In this document: piece after piece, positions 1-9,028 of the stretch
Layout of the letters: every line of letters starts with the position of its first letter
Position numbering within the stretch: position 1 is the first letter of the stretch
From: Desulfomonile tiedjei DSM 6799
Lineage (GTDB): Bacteria; Desulfobacterota; Desulfomonilia; Desulfomonilales; Desulfomonilaceae
Assembly: GCF_000266945.1 (NCBI RefSeq)
Contig: NC_018025.1
Span: 3,100,001-3,164,000 of the forward strand
Direction: 5' to 3'
Length of the DNA stretch: 64,000 nucleotides
Notes under the pieces: generated by a model
The model's input: only the letters and a program-made list of their open reading frames with translations
Database searches by the model: none
Told to the model about the DNA's origin: nothing
Position numbers and translations under genes: made by a program

Positions 1-1557
1 CAGAGCGGAAACTACCGTGACTTCGGCCAGTCCCAGAAGACATCCCAGTTCCACAGCTTCCGTCAAATCCGTATTGAAAAGTTTCCCTCGATCATCGATG
101 GAAACCTGAGAGTATCGTTCCCTGAGCTGCTGCAATTCATCGAGTGCTTGGCGTAATCCCTGCTCATGACGAAATACCGAACATTCGAGAGACATAACTT
201 GCTGCACCAATTCTCGAATTTTGACGGCCTTTTCCCCGTTTGCCCGGTTCAGTATACTGTCGATTTTCGCGCGACTGTTGTCCGTTGCATCTTTCATGAG
301 TGTCGACCGGTCCAGTTGTCGAACGTCCTTGCTTATAGCCTGCCCTGCCCGCCTGCCAAAAACCACGAGATCCAGCAGTGAGTTACATCCGAGCCGATTC
401 GCTCCATGCACGGAAATGCACGCACATTCACCTGCTGCATAGAGGCCGGAAATAGGGTTGTTCTCTGCATCGAGAACTCGTCCGTCCAGATCCGTGGGAA
501 TTCCCCCCATCATGTAATGGCACGTAGGAGCTACGGGAAGAGGCTCAGTCGCCACGTCCACTCCCACATAGATTTTGGCAAACGATGAAATGTCCGAGAG
601 TTTTTGCTGCAGAAGATCCTTGCCCAGATGAGTTAAATCCAGATGCACGAAATCTCGACCGTCAATTCCGCGATCGTTCCGAATCTCCGTGACAATTGCT
701 CTGGAAACGACATCTCTTGCTGCAAGGTCTTTTATCGTCGGTGCATACTCCTCCATGAATCGCGCGCCATAACGATTTCGCAGCACCCCGCCTTCGCCTC
801 TTGCAGCCTCGCTGATGAGGACCCCGAGTCCATAGATTCCCGTTGGATGGAATTGCACGAATTCCATATCTTCCAACGGAATGCCTGCTTCATATGCGAG
901 ATACACTCCGTCGCCGGTGTTTGCGAAACAGTTGGAACTCGTCTTGTAGAGCTTTCCGTATCCGCCGGTAGCAAGCAGAATGGCCTGTGCATGAAAAACG
1001 TGCAATTCTCCGGTGGCCAGTTCATAGGCTGTCAGGCCGACTGCCCTTCCCTTTTCCATCAGTAATTCAATTATATGGAATTCCGAATACGTCTTTACAC
1101 GCCGCCTGAAAGCTTCCGAATACAGTGTATCCAGGATAACGCGGCCTGTTCTATCTGCCGCATAACATGCTCTTTTGACTGGACCTTCTCCGAAATTCCT
1201 GGTGTGACCTCCGAACGCACGCTGCGCGATGCGGCCGTCAGGAGTACGGCTGAAAGGCACTCCTATGTGCTCCAGCTCGTAAATGGCCCTGACAGAATCC
1301 AGAGCGAGTACTTCTGCTGCATCCTGATCCGTCAGGTAATCACCGCCTTTCACGGTGTCATACATATGCCATTCCCAGGAATCAGGCTCCTCGTTGCCGA
1401 GAACGGCTACTATTCCACCCTGTGCGGCTCCGGAATGCGACCTTGTTGGATACACTTTGGTTATGACCGCTACATCGGCATGTTCTCCGATTTCAAGAGC
1501 TGCACGAAGACCTGCAAGACCGGAACCGACGATTATCACATCGTGTTTAAAAATCAT
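1..1557 (-). CDS. sdhA: Succinate dehydrogenase/fumarate reductase flavoprotein subunit (C-terminus cut by window edge)
   Basis: FAD-bearing catalytic subunit of the succinate dehydrogenase/fumarate reductase family, interconverting succinate and fumarate at the membrane. The first 519 residues are visible; the family runs to about 580-650. Read from the ATG at 1555-1557, the N-terminus has the dinucleotide-binding motif GSGLAGLRAA. It is followed by RSHSGAAQGG, the region of the covalent flavin histidine in this family, then HTR, QFHPTG, SEAARGEGG with RF, HYMMGGI and GECACISVHGANRLG. These are the substrate and FAD contacts of SdhA/FrdA. It lies 76 bases downstream of citrate synthase on the same strand, so the two may share a transcript. 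The FeS and membrane subunits would lie left of the window. Sequence alone does not tell which direction is physiological. Confidence 0.93.
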   Translation of the reverse strand, partial: MIFKHDVIIVGSGLAGLRAALEIGEHADVAVITKVYPTRSHSGAAQGGIVAVLGNEEPDSWEWHMYDTVKGGDYLTDQDAAEVLALDSVRAIYELEHIGVPFSRTPDGRIAQRAFGGHTRNFGEGPVKRACYAADRTGRVILDTLYSEAFRRRVKTYSEFHIIELLMEKGRAVGLTAYELATGELHVFHAQAILLATGGYGKLYKTSSNCFANTGDGVYLAYEAGIPLEDMEFVQFHPTGIYGLGVLISEAARGEGGVLRNRYGARFMEEYAPTIKDLAARDVVSRAIVTEIRNDRGIDGRDFVHLDLTHLGKDLLQQKLSDISSFAKIYVGVDVATEPLPVAPTCHYMMGGIPTDLDGRVLDAENNPISGLYAAGECACISVHGANRLGCNSLLDLVVFGRRAGQAISKDVRQLDRSTLMKDATDNSRAKIDSILNRANGEKAVKIRELVQQVMSLECSVFRHEQGLRQALDELQQLRERYSQVSIDDRGKLFNTDLTEAVELGCLLGLAEVTVVSAL

Positions 1558-1633
1558 GTTTCCTTCCGAGTAGTTAGAGCAATGCGTATCAGTATGTTCT
1601 CGATGAATGCAGGAAAACAGACTACAGACGTTT

Positions 1634-2818
1634 CTATCTTCTGGAGTCCACAGGTTCGTATACGCACCCCATGAGTCCACAGTACTGCCCCACGTATTCG
1701 GCTTGAGGTCTGTACAGCATGGGTTTATCTTGAGCCTCTGCGAATTTCTCCTCGATTATATGGCTGCACCAACCGGCAATACGGGATATGGCAAATATCG
1801 GAGTGAAAAGATCCCGGGGAATACCCATCATGTGATACACGGGTGCGCTGAAGAAATCCACGTTCGGTCTGATTTCACTTTTCCCGCGTCTATCGAACTC
1901 CCGGACTGCCACTCGTTCCACTGTCTTGGAGAGGTAATCCCATTTTTCCTGGCCCGTTTTTTTGCCGAGTCGGGTAGCCATCTCTTTCAGGTAAACTGCC
2001 CTGGGATCTATTGTTTTGTACACGGCATGCCCCATGCCCATGATGCGATTGCCGTGATCGATCTGATCTTTAACCCATTGTTCGACGTCCGGCACGTCAG
2101 CGAGCTCAAGAAGCATGCCCATGACGCGAGTATTCGCGCCTCCATGCAGACTTCCTGAAAGTGCGCCGATTCCGGCAGTTACCGCGGCATACATATGGGC
2201 GCGAGTAGAAGCAACTTCTCGGCATGCAAATGTGGACGCATTGAAGGTGTGATCCGCATGCAGCACAAGGCAGACATCGAGGTCCTTCGCTATTTCGGGA
2301 TCTGGCTTTTCACCTTTGAGTTGCCAGAGAAAATTCTCCGCGTGCGCGAGATTGGTGTCAGGTGGCAGCGGTTCCAGGCCGTTTCTAATCCTGTTCCAGG
2401 CAGCAGCGACAGCGGGCATGCGTGCAATCAGGCGAATCGCCATGTTCACGTTGGCATTCCTACCTGCACCCTGCAAGTCGGGATCGTCTGGGGCCAACAT
2501 GGGCACCGAGGCTTGTAGGACGTCCATGGGATCGGCGGTTTTGGGCATTGCTTTTAATGCAGTAATAACGTGCTGCGGTAATTCTCGGCCGGCCTTCACT
2601 TTCTCTTCAAATCGGCTCAACTCTTCTTTGGAAGGCAAATTCCCTTCCAGCAGCAGATACGCTACTTCCAAAAAGGTCGACCTTTCCGCGAGTTCCTCGA
2701 TTCTATAGCCTCGATAGATGAGAACTCCCTTTTGGCCGTCGATAAAGCTGATTTTTGTATCGGCTACCGCAACCCCCCTCAGGCCGATATTCTTTACGGA
2801 TACTATTTCTGCTGACAT
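1634..2818 (-). CDS. gltA: Citrate synthase
   Basis: Condenses acetyl-CoA and oxaloacetate to citrate. The family signatures are clear: HADHTFNAS, GSLHGGANTRVM and GMGHAVYKTIDPRA carry the active-site histidines. RPNVDFFSAPVYHMMG carries the catalytic aspartate, and a C-terminal block contains SRIAGWCSHIIEE. The open frame extends 13 codons further upstream, but I chose the ATG at 2816-2818 because GAGGGGAGC sits immediately before it and the following residues (MSAEIVSVKNIGLRG) match the usual start. At 394 residues it resembles the short bacterial type. With the flavoprotein just downstream it forms a TCA-cycle segment. Confidence 0.95.
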   Translation of the reverse strand: MSAEIVSVKNIGLRGVAVADTKISFIDGQKGVLIYRGYRIEELAERSTFLEVAYLLLEGNLPSKEELSRFEEKVKAGRELPQHVITALKAMPKTADPMDVLQASVPMLAPDDPDLQGAGRNANVNMAIRLIARMPAVAAAWNRIRNGLEPLPPDTNLAHAENFLWQLKGEKPDPEIAKDLDVCLVLHADHTFNASTFACREVASTRAHMYAAVTAGIGALSGSLHGGANTRVMGMLLELADVPDVEQWVKDQIDHGNRIMGMGHAVYKTIDPRAVYLKEMATRLGKKTGQEKWDYLSKTVERVAVREFDRRGKSEIRPNVDFFSAPVYHMMGIPRDLFTPIFAISRIAGWCSHIIEEKFAEAQDKPMLYRPQAEYVGQYCGLMGCVYEPVDSRR

Positions 2819-2918
2819 GCTCCCCTCGTATGACGGTCTCGGATGGCCTTGACCCAATGATGCATTATTTACAGCAAACCACGGCGTGGTTCGATTGTAC
2901 CGGTCATCATGATATATT

Positions 2919-3422
2919 CTAGCCTACTCTGAAGAACAAGTCCCGTTTCGCTCCACATACAGGACACTTTTCAGGAGCAATTTCTTTCGAAGTATAACCA
3001 CACCGATCACACACATAATAGTACACTTCAGGAACGTTTTGACCTGATTCGAGCAATTGGATGGCTTCCTGATACAAAGTTCCATGCACTTTTTCCACTT
3101 CATTGGCCCAGTGAAACGATCCACTCGCTTTACCGAATTTCTGTTGCTTCGATTGAGCAAGGAATTTGGGATACATTTGGGTGAATTCGTAATGCTCTCC
3201 ATCGTATGCAGCCTTGAGGTTTTCGATTGTAGATTTAATTTCCTGGAGCACGGATAGATGATTGCGAGCATGAACAGTCTCGGCAGCCGCAGCAGCCCTG
3301 AACAAATTTGCTACCCCTTTTTGTCCCTCCTGTTCTGCTTGGCGCGCGAATGCCAGATATTTGCAGGATGCTTGCGACTCCCCCAAAAACGCGTCCTTTA
3401 CGTTTTGTTTAGTATCGTTCAT
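2919..3422 (-). CDS. rbr: Rubrerythrin
   Basis: Cytoplasmic non-haem iron peroxidase that reduces hydrogen peroxide in anaerobes. The 167-residue protein has the two-part family layout. A four-helix ferritin-like domain carries diiron-ligand glutamates in GESQAS, AAETVHARNHL and NEVEKVHGTLY. A C-terminal rubredoxin-type knuckle has Cys138, Cys141, Cys153 and Cys156 (CDRCGY and CPVCGA). AAGGAGAGCC precedes the ATG. It lies between gcdA and gltA on the same strand, with gaps of about 100-170 bases, so it may be transcribed separately. It probably works alongside the superoxide reductase at 54909. Confidence 0.95.
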   Translation of the reverse strand: MNDTKQNVKDAFLGESQASCKYLAFARQAEQEGQKGVANLFRAAAAAETVHARNHLSVLQEIKSTIENLKAAYDGEHYEFTQMYPKFLAQSKQQKFGKASGSFHWANEVEKVHGTLYQEAIQLLESGQNVPEVYYYVCDRCGYTSKEIAPEKCPVCGAKRDLFFRVG

Positions 3423-3541
3423 GGCTCTCCTTCGCGAGTACTATTTCTCTACCTGTAATTCAATACACTAAGAGCAAACTAAATTATGAACAATATATTA
3501 TCACGGAGAATCGATAACGGCAATTGGCGGGAAGAATAGCT

Positions 3542-3574
3542 GCGGGACCTGCATTCGGCTAAAGCGGGTCCCGC
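3542..3574 (-). terminator. Hairpin downstream of gcdA, possible terminator
   Basis: The arms GCGGGACC (3542-3549) and GGTCCCGC (3567-3574) are perfect inverted repeats around a 17-base loop, 16 bases past the gcdA stop. No clean T-run follows on the minus strand, so intrinsic termination is only plausible. Confidence 0.45.
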
Positions 3575-3589
3575 AACAGAAACACAGGG

Positions 3590-5323
3590 TTATCCTTTAA
3601 TGATTCTGGGAAGCATCATCTGATGGTGAGGACAGATTGAATCGGGATTCTGATAGGCGCCGCCAATGAATGATGTCATGTACTTACGCATCAGCGTAAA
3701 TGGAATCACCTCATCCACGAATCCCCTCTTGGCGCAATATATCGGTCTTGAATTCTCGTAATACTGCCGTGCAAGTTCATTCATTTTGTCGATGACAGGT
3801 TGCAGAGGTCTTCCTGCATCTTTTTCTTTGACCAGACGGCGTGCAAACGATGCGGCCGACGCTGTTTCACCATGCATGACGTAAATCTCGGAGGTGGGAG
3901 TTCCCAAAGAAAACGTGCAGTGATTGTTTGCGGTAGGTCCGCCCATGATGTAATGAGCGGCAGCCGTTCCTTTCCGAAGCACGACGAGAAGCATCGGCAC
4001 ATTGGTCTGTTCTATGGAATAGATGAGGGACTGTCCGAGACCCAAGAGTTCCGCCTTCTCGGCAATGTCTCCCACATCGATTCCGGAAGTATCCTGGAAC
4101 CATACGATAGGAACCCGGTCTCTGCCGCACAATGTCACGAACTCATTCATCTTGATGAGACCCTGCCTGTACAGCTTACCACCTATTCCCGGATAGGGGG
4201 CGTACTCAGGATAGTCATTTCCCAGGAAACCCTGTTTATTCGCGATGATTCCGGCAAGAAATCCATCCAGCTTGACCAGACCGGTGTATACTTCCGGGCC
4301 GTACTTCGGTTTGAATTCCATGTGTTCGCTGTTATCGGAAAGGCGAGCCAGGATATCCTCAAAGCTGTAGACCATTTTCTGGTTCATAGGAATGATGTTA
4401 TTGAGATCTTCCTGATCGAACTTCGGCTCAGCCGGTGCAGCCACCCTGAAAAATTTCGGATCGAATGCAGGCACACCCTTCATGTATTCCTTGATTGTGT
4501 CGAGAACGGCTTCTTCGGTCTCGAAAACGGCCCGGAAGAATCCCGTAGCATCATAATGAACGGAAACGCTCCCGGGAGGGACTTCCCTGAAGTGGCGCGT
4601 GGCTTCGATAAGCTGCTCTGCCCCTTCTTCATCGAAGTACCCCTTGGGGCTCATTCCGCTCACGATTCCTCCCCCACCGACTGCGATGTTGCAGTCTTTA
4701 TGAGCAAGGAGAATAGTGGGACTGATTCCGTGATACCCTCCGCCTGCAGGGTTCGTTCCGTAGATTCCCGCTATAACCGGAATTCCCAGTTTCTCGAGTT
4801 CCGCGTGACGGAAGAATGTCGTGCCGCCTCCTCTGCGATCGGGATACACTTCCTCCTGTTCCGTGAGTTTCACGCCCGAGCAGTTAACTAACCATACGAG
4901 TGGCAGCCTTAGTCTTTTTGCGATATCGGTTACGCGCAAGACGTTTTCCGATTGTCCGGCAATCCAGGCCCCTGCCATCACTTTGTTGTCGAATCCGATA
5001 ATCACGGCCCACTTGCCGCTGATCTTTCCGAGACCGTCTACAACGTTGGTAGTTCCTTCTTCATTATTTGCAGGATTGAAGATGGAATGAAGAGGACACC
5101 AGGTTCCGGGGTCCACCAGGTATTCCAGTCTTTGCCAAATCGTGAGCTGTCCTCTCTGATTGATCTTCTCGGTCGGCAGCCCGGCTGACTTGACTTTCTC
5201 AATCTCTTTTTGCAGTTCTTCTTCAATTTTCTTGATTTGCGCGACGTTTTCTTCAGTCTGCTTTTTCTTGGAAGCGCTCAGCGGTTTGCCTATTTCGGCC
5301 ATTTTCTCGAAGTACGGTCTCAT
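3590..5323 (-). CDS. gcdA: Glutaconyl-CoA decarboxylase alpha subunit (biotin-dependent carboxyltransferase)
   Basis: Carboxyltransferase subunit that moves CO2 from glutaconyl-CoA to biotin in the sodium-pumping decarboxylase of glutamate fermenters and aromatic-acid-degrading syntrophs. The 577-residue length fits the GcdA branch (about 580-590) better than propionyl-CoA carboxylase beta (about 510). The start MRPYFEKMAEIGKPLS, the block NNEEGTTNVVDGLG, GKWAVIIGFDNKVMAGAWIAGQ and the glycine-rich oxyanion segments (NPAGGGYHG, GGGGIVSGM, ASAASFARR) are those of two tandem crotonase-type carboxyltransferase folds. No biotin carrier, beta or delta subunit gene is in the window. A related acyl-CoA carboxyltransferase with other specificity remains possible. 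Confidence 0.85.
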   Translation of the reverse strand: MRPYFEKMAEIGKPLSASKKKQTEENVAQIKKIEEELQKEIEKVKSAGLPTEKINQRGQLTIWQRLEYLVDPGTWCPLHSIFNPANNEEGTTNVVDGLGKISGKWAVIIGFDNKVMAGAWIAGQSENVLRVTDIAKRLRLPLVWLVNCSGVKLTEQEEVYPDRRGGGTTFFRHAELEKLGIPVIAGIYGTNPAGGGYHGISPTILLAHKDCNIAVGGGGIVSGMSPKGYFDEEGAEQLIEATRHFREVPPGSVSVHYDATGFFRAVFETEEAVLDTIKEYMKGVPAFDPKFFRVAAPAEPKFDQEDLNNIIPMNQKMVYSFEDILARLSDNSEHMEFKPKYGPEVYTGLVKLDGFLAGIIANKQGFLGNDYPEYAPYPGIGGKLYRQGLIKMNEFVTLCGRDRVPIVWFQDTSGIDVGDIAEKAELLGLGQSLIYSIEQTNVPMLLVVLRKGTAAAHYIMGGPTANNHCTFSLGTPTSEIYVMHGETASAASFARRLVKEKDAGRPLQPVIDKMNELARQYYENSRPIYCAKRGFVDEVIPFTLMRKYMTSFIGGAYQNPDSICPHHQMMLPRIIKG

Positions 5324-5852
5324 AAACCCTTTCCTCCCTCAGCCCTCTTTAAATCGTGGAATTCTTTCAGACAAAGTAGAATATCAAGTTGATATATTGT
5401 TTTCAATGCAAGAATGCTCGACGGAGCGTTAGATAATTCGGTAACCCGACCGTTTAAGCAAGCATGGCAGCGCATCTCACGCCATGAGATCCTGTAACAT
5501 CTATTCGCTTTCAAGCAGCAAATACTGGGGAAACCCTTCTTGTATAGCGGTTATCGAAAGTCTTGACGGAATCCAATGCCTGCAATGGGAAGAATCAGTA
5601 GCGCCGGCGTCCCTGCCGACGAGAACTGATTGATTTGTTTGGTGAATTGTTCGCCGGCACGGAGGCCGGCGCTACCAAGTGCTGGGAACTGCTCTTCACA
5701 ATCCGTGATTACTTTCGAGAATCGGTATTTAACCCCGCGTCTGGCGGGGCCCAAGCCCCTTCTTAAGAACTTTTAGCATTTGGTTCAAATAACGGTTTTT
5801 TCTATTGAAAAAACTGTTGTTTAAACAAGTGTTAAAAGTTTTTTGGAGGAGT
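5324..5852. other. Gene-free stretch with palindromic repeat
   Basis: Between gcdA and the DUF2225 gene I see no credible coding frame. The stretch contains the palindromic element at 5598-5675 and an AT-rich tract (about 5765-5850) before the hairpin at 5853. The upstream signals for gcdA should lie in 5324-5420. Confidence 0.5.
5598..5675. repeat. REP-like palindromic element
   Basis: The arms GTAGCGCCGGC (5598-5608) and GCCGGCGCTAC (5665-5675) are a perfect 11-base inverted repeat about 56 bases apart. The right half contains CCGGCACGGAGGCCGGC, whose complement shares the core GCCTCCGTGCCGGC with the elements near 31655 and 56664. Confidence 0.7.
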
Positions 5853-5886
5853 TTGAGGAACCTTTTTTACAGAAAAGGTTCCTCAA
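5853..5886. terminator. Perfect 14-bp stem-loop, likely terminator
   Basis: TTGAGGAACCTTTT (5853-5866) and AAAAGGTTCCTCAA (5873-5886) pair perfectly around a 6-base loop. It sits just past the stop of the DUF2225 gene, which ends at 5914 on the minus strand. The A/T pairs at the tip and the lack of a trailing T-run make it an imperfect intrinsic terminator. Confidence 0.5.
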
Positions 5887-5913
5887 GTATTACTGCTTGA
5901 AAGCGAATAGGTG

Positions 5914-6708
5914 TTAGAAGCGTTGGCGGTCGTCGTCAGGTTGTTCTGATTGTTCCCGGAGTTCATCCGGGGAATAATCGATTTTTTTCGGTGGAATGCT
6001 GCGTAAGGCAGGGAAAAGACCTTTGAATCTGGGGGAAAACTGTTCCATTTGGTCGGGAGCATAATGAGACCAGTATGGTGTCGAATCCTCCTCCTCGATC
6101 AGAACGGTCAGCAGCAAAGCGGGATATCGATACCGTGGATTATTGCCGAGAAACGTCAGCATCTCCTTACCTCTGAGAAACTCGGCCTTCCTGCGGTTAA
6201 TTTCTCCCAGCAGGTATATAACCATTCCCGGATCTCCTTTGGTAAGCCCGCGGCGAAGCGCATCGTCCAGGAAACGGTCTGCTTTGGTCAGGAGTTCTTC
6301 TTCTGCGTCGAGCGCTCCGATTTCCCGGGCAAACCACGAGCCCCTGAGTGCCAGTAAGCCCAAGTCTCGGGGGTTGAGGCCTTTTGCACGGAAGATCGAA
6401 GTAAGAGCCAGCCAACTACGCGCGCATTGCTCTTCCTCGGATTCGTGTTCAAAAAGTTCCAGATAATCTTGGGACTTGACCAGTTCCTTCACGTGTCCGG
6501 GGACTCGTTGATGGAAATCTTGTACTAAGCTCGTATAATGGCAGTGGGGACAGGTTGCTACGTCCGAGGATCGATTGCAGTCTTTAGGAACAACGCGAAA
6601 ATCCAAACCATATCCGAAAGGAGACGTGTTCATGCCCTCGACGGTTCGACAATGAGAAAAGTGATTCATGCACAGAGGGCAACTCACTACGAGCACTGAA
6701 TTGTTCAC
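5914..6708 (-). CDS. DUF2225 family protein with N-terminal zinc-binding cysteines
   Basis: Cytoplasmic protein of unknown function, matching the DUF2225 pattern. An N-terminal zinc-ribbon-like part has CPLC near the start and a second CPHCHYTS knuckle. A helical, TPR-like region of about 150 residues follows. I set the start at the GTG (6706-6708) because a full Shine-Dalgarno, AAGGAGG, lies five bases before it. An upstream ATG at 6729 has a weaker site. The protein is then 264 residues. It stands alone between a terminator-like hairpin and the divergent helicase gene. The family name is by pattern recognition only. Confidence 0.7.
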   Translation of the reverse strand: MNNSVLVVSCPLCMNHFSHCRTVEGMNTSPFGYGLDFRVVPKDCNRSSDVATCPHCHYTSLVQDFHQRVPGHVKELVKSQDYLELFEHESEEEQCARSWLALTSIFRAKGLNPRDLGLLALRGSWFAREIGALDAEEELLTKADRFLDDALRRGLTKGDPGMVIYLLGEINRRKAEFLRGKEMLTFLGNNPRYRYPALLLTVLIEEEDSTPYWSHYAPDQMEQFSPRFKGLFPALRSIPPKKIDYSPDELREQSEQPDDDRQRF

Positions 6709-6867
6709 GCAATCCTCCTTGAGATCCATAACTGAATTGCACCTCCCCGAAAACCCGCGACAGCGATACCATATCATAGGTGATGGCTTTTAGCCAAGCG
6801 TTTCTTGAACACGAACTTTCTTTCTGGAGACAAACTCACCAGAATGATTAAATTATCTGAGTGAAAT

Positions 6868-8796
6868 ATGAAAAAAACCGGTTATTCAAACATCGCATAC
6901 GAACAGGATTTGAACTCCGCGCAGCTTGAGGCTGTAACGGCTCCAGAAGGACCTCTGCTCATCATTGCCGGGGCCGGTTCGGGAAAGACCAGGACCATCG
7001 TGTACCGCGTTGCCTGGCTTGTGGAACAAGGGATAGAACCCGAATCCATCTTGCTGCTGACCTTCACGCGAAAGGCAGCCGAAGAGATGCTCTCGCGAGC
7101 ATCGCAGCTCCTGGGTCTCAGGCTGACCGCCATTGCCGGAGGTACATTTCATTCCACGGGCAACATGTTGCTCAGAAGGTATGCGGCCCTTCTCGGATTC
7201 GATTCATCCTTTTCCATTATGGATCAGGGCGATTCCGTGGAAGCCATCGACCATGTGAAGAAGAACCTTGTTCCTCCTTTGACCGATCCAAAAGGATTCC
7301 CGAAGACCAGAACCATTGCGGAAATAATAAGCAGAGCAGTCGGATGTGCATGCAGTGTGAATGAAGCAATAGAAAAGCGTTGTCCTCATTTCGGCGAATT
7401 TGCCCCGGAGATCGACATTATCAAAGTCAAGTATGAGGAACATAAAAAGAATAATAATCTTATGGATTATGATGATTTACTCGTGAACACGATTAAGCTT
7501 TTGGAGGAACATCCGAGGATCAGGACGGAAATATCTGAAAAATGGAGATATGTGCTCGTAGACGAATACCAAGACACGAACCGGCTTCAGGCTCGCATTG
7601 TGCAACTACTCGCCTTTACTCACGATAACGTCATGGTTGTGGGAGACGATTCGCAAAGCATTTACTCGTTCCGGGGCGCTGATTTTACGAATATCGTAGA
7701 ATTTCCGAATCTGTTTCCCGGAACGCGCATTATCCGACTGGAGGAGAATTACCGCAGCACCGCGCCCATCTTGAGTGTGACCAACAGCATCATTCAGCGG
7801 GCTGCTGCAGGTTACTCAAAGCGGCTTTTCACTCAGAAAACCGGAGGACCTCTCCCCATAAGCGCCCGTTCATCTACGGAACGCCAACAGAGTAAATTTG
7901 TCGTCCAGTGCGTGCGGGAATTAAACGAGCATGGCGTGGAACTGAACGAAATAGCCGTGCTTTTTCGAGCAGGGTTCCATTCCTTCGATTTGGAAAGCGA
8001 ACTGACGCGCAATAATATCGCTTTCGTGAAATACGGCGGATTCAAGTTCCTGGAAAGTCAGCACATAAAGGATGTGCTTGCGCATCTCAAAGTGATCCAC
8101 AATCCTGCAGACCGTTTGAGCTGGATTCGTATTCTCAAGCTTCTGCCGGGCGTCGGCGACAAGACCGCCCTTCAACTGGCCGGCACTATCTGCCAGGACG
8201 GCATACCCCGTTCCACTGCCCAGATCGTATCCAAGCCCCCGAAATATGGCAAAGATCTGGACCGGTTGCTTGAACTTGTTTTCCAACTCAAAAATGAGAC
8301 AAATCCCATATCGCAGAAAGTGGAACTCATAAATGCCTATTACTTCCCCGTGCTCAAGGAAAAGTACGACAACTATCCCAAAAGAATGCGCGATCTGGAG
8401 TACCTGGCGGATTTGACTTCGAGTTACAAGAGCCTGAATAGATTTCTCAATGACATGGCTCTCGAGCCTCCGGATGAGGAGAGAAGCTCCGAAAGGGAGA
8501 GACAGGACAGCCTGGTGCTCTCCACCATACACTCGGCAAAAGGTCTGGAATGGCACACGGTGATCCTCATCTGGGCGGCGGAAGGCCGCATCCCCTCCCC
8601 GATGGCTCTCGTATCTCCCGATGATCTGGAGGAAGAACGCCGACTTATGTATGTGGCAACCACAAGGGCCAAACACAATCTCGTTATTGTGGCTCCGCAT
8701 ACTGCACTGGATCGAACCCGGGGACAGGTCCCGGTGAAGCTCTCCAGATTTGTCGAGGAGATTCCGCAGGATTATTTTCGCACCTATTCCGTTTGA
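6868..8796 (+). CDS. UvrD/Rep/PcrA-type ATP-dependent DNA helicase
   Basis: Superfamily-1A 3'-5' DNA helicase for repair or replication restart. The motifs appear in order: Q-motif region near LNSAQLEAV, Walker A AGAGSGKT (34-41), motif Ia TFTRKAAEEM, motif II VDEYQDTN near residue 230, motif III VVGDDSQSIYSFRGA, motif IV ENYRST, motif V STIHSAKGLEW and motif VI RRLMYVATTRAK. At 642 residues it is shorter than UvrD or PcrA (about 720-740), mostly at the C-terminus, which ends soon after motif VI. The ATG at 6868 has only a weak ribosome-binding site. It is monocistronic and divergent from the DUF2225 gene. Confidence 0.93.
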   Translation: MKKTGYSNIAYEQDLNSAQLEAVTAPEGPLLIIAGAGSGKTRTIVYRVAWLVEQGIEPESILLLTFTRKAAEEMLSRASQLLGLRLTAIAGGTFHSTGNMLLRRYAALLGFDSSFSIMDQGDSVEAIDHVKKNLVPPLTDPKGFPKTRTIAEIISRAVGCACSVNEAIEKRCPHFGEFAPEIDIIKVKYEEHKKNNNLMDYDDLLVNTIKLLEEHPRIRTEISEKWRYVLVDEYQDTNRLQARIVQLLAFTHDNVMVVGDDSQSIYSFRGADFTNIVEFPNLFPGTRIIRLEENYRSTAPILSVTNSIIQRAAAGYSKRLFTQKTGGPLPISARSSTERQQSKFVVQCVRELNEHGVELNEIAVLFRAGFHSFDLESELTRNNIAFVKYGGFKFLESQHIKDVLAHLKVIHNPADRLSWIRILKLLPGVGDKTALQLAGTICQDGIPRSTAQIVSKPPKYGKDLDRLLELVFQLKNETNPISQKVELINAYYFPVLKEKYDNYPKRMRDLEYLADLTSSYKSLNRFLNDMALEPPDEERSSERERQDSLVLSTIHSAKGLEWHTVILIWAAEGRIPSPMALVSPDDLEEERRLMYVATTRAKHNLVIVAPHTALDRTRGQVPVKLSRFVEEIPQDYFRTYSV

Positions 8797-8857
8797 CCCT
8801 CTCGAGCGGTTTTACGAATAAGGCTTGTTTTATAGCCAGCAGAAACATTGATTATCC

Positions 8858-8886
8858 TTGATGCTTCCCTACTCTTTCTCTATAAT
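8858..8886 (+). promoter_or_regulatory. Sigma70-type promoter
   Basis: TTGATG (8858-8863), a 17-base spacer and a consensus TATAAT (8881-8886) lie about 140 bases before the start of the transporter-like gene at 9029. A strong match by eye. Confidence 0.65.
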
Positions 8887-9028
8887 CTGGCCTGTTTTGC
8901 TCAGGCTCCGAGCAAATCCCTTCAGAGAGCCGCATCTGCTGCACAGGAGAAAGAAAACAGCCTTATTCGGTCCCCCATGTATTTTGGGGATCAGGGGAAC
9001 TGAAATCCACGCGATCCAGTGAATCCGT

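Noticed and set aside
3800-4891. 363-codon plus-strand frame opposite gcdA
   Set aside because: Antisense shadow of a well-conserved enzyme; no ribosome-binding site and unnatural composition.
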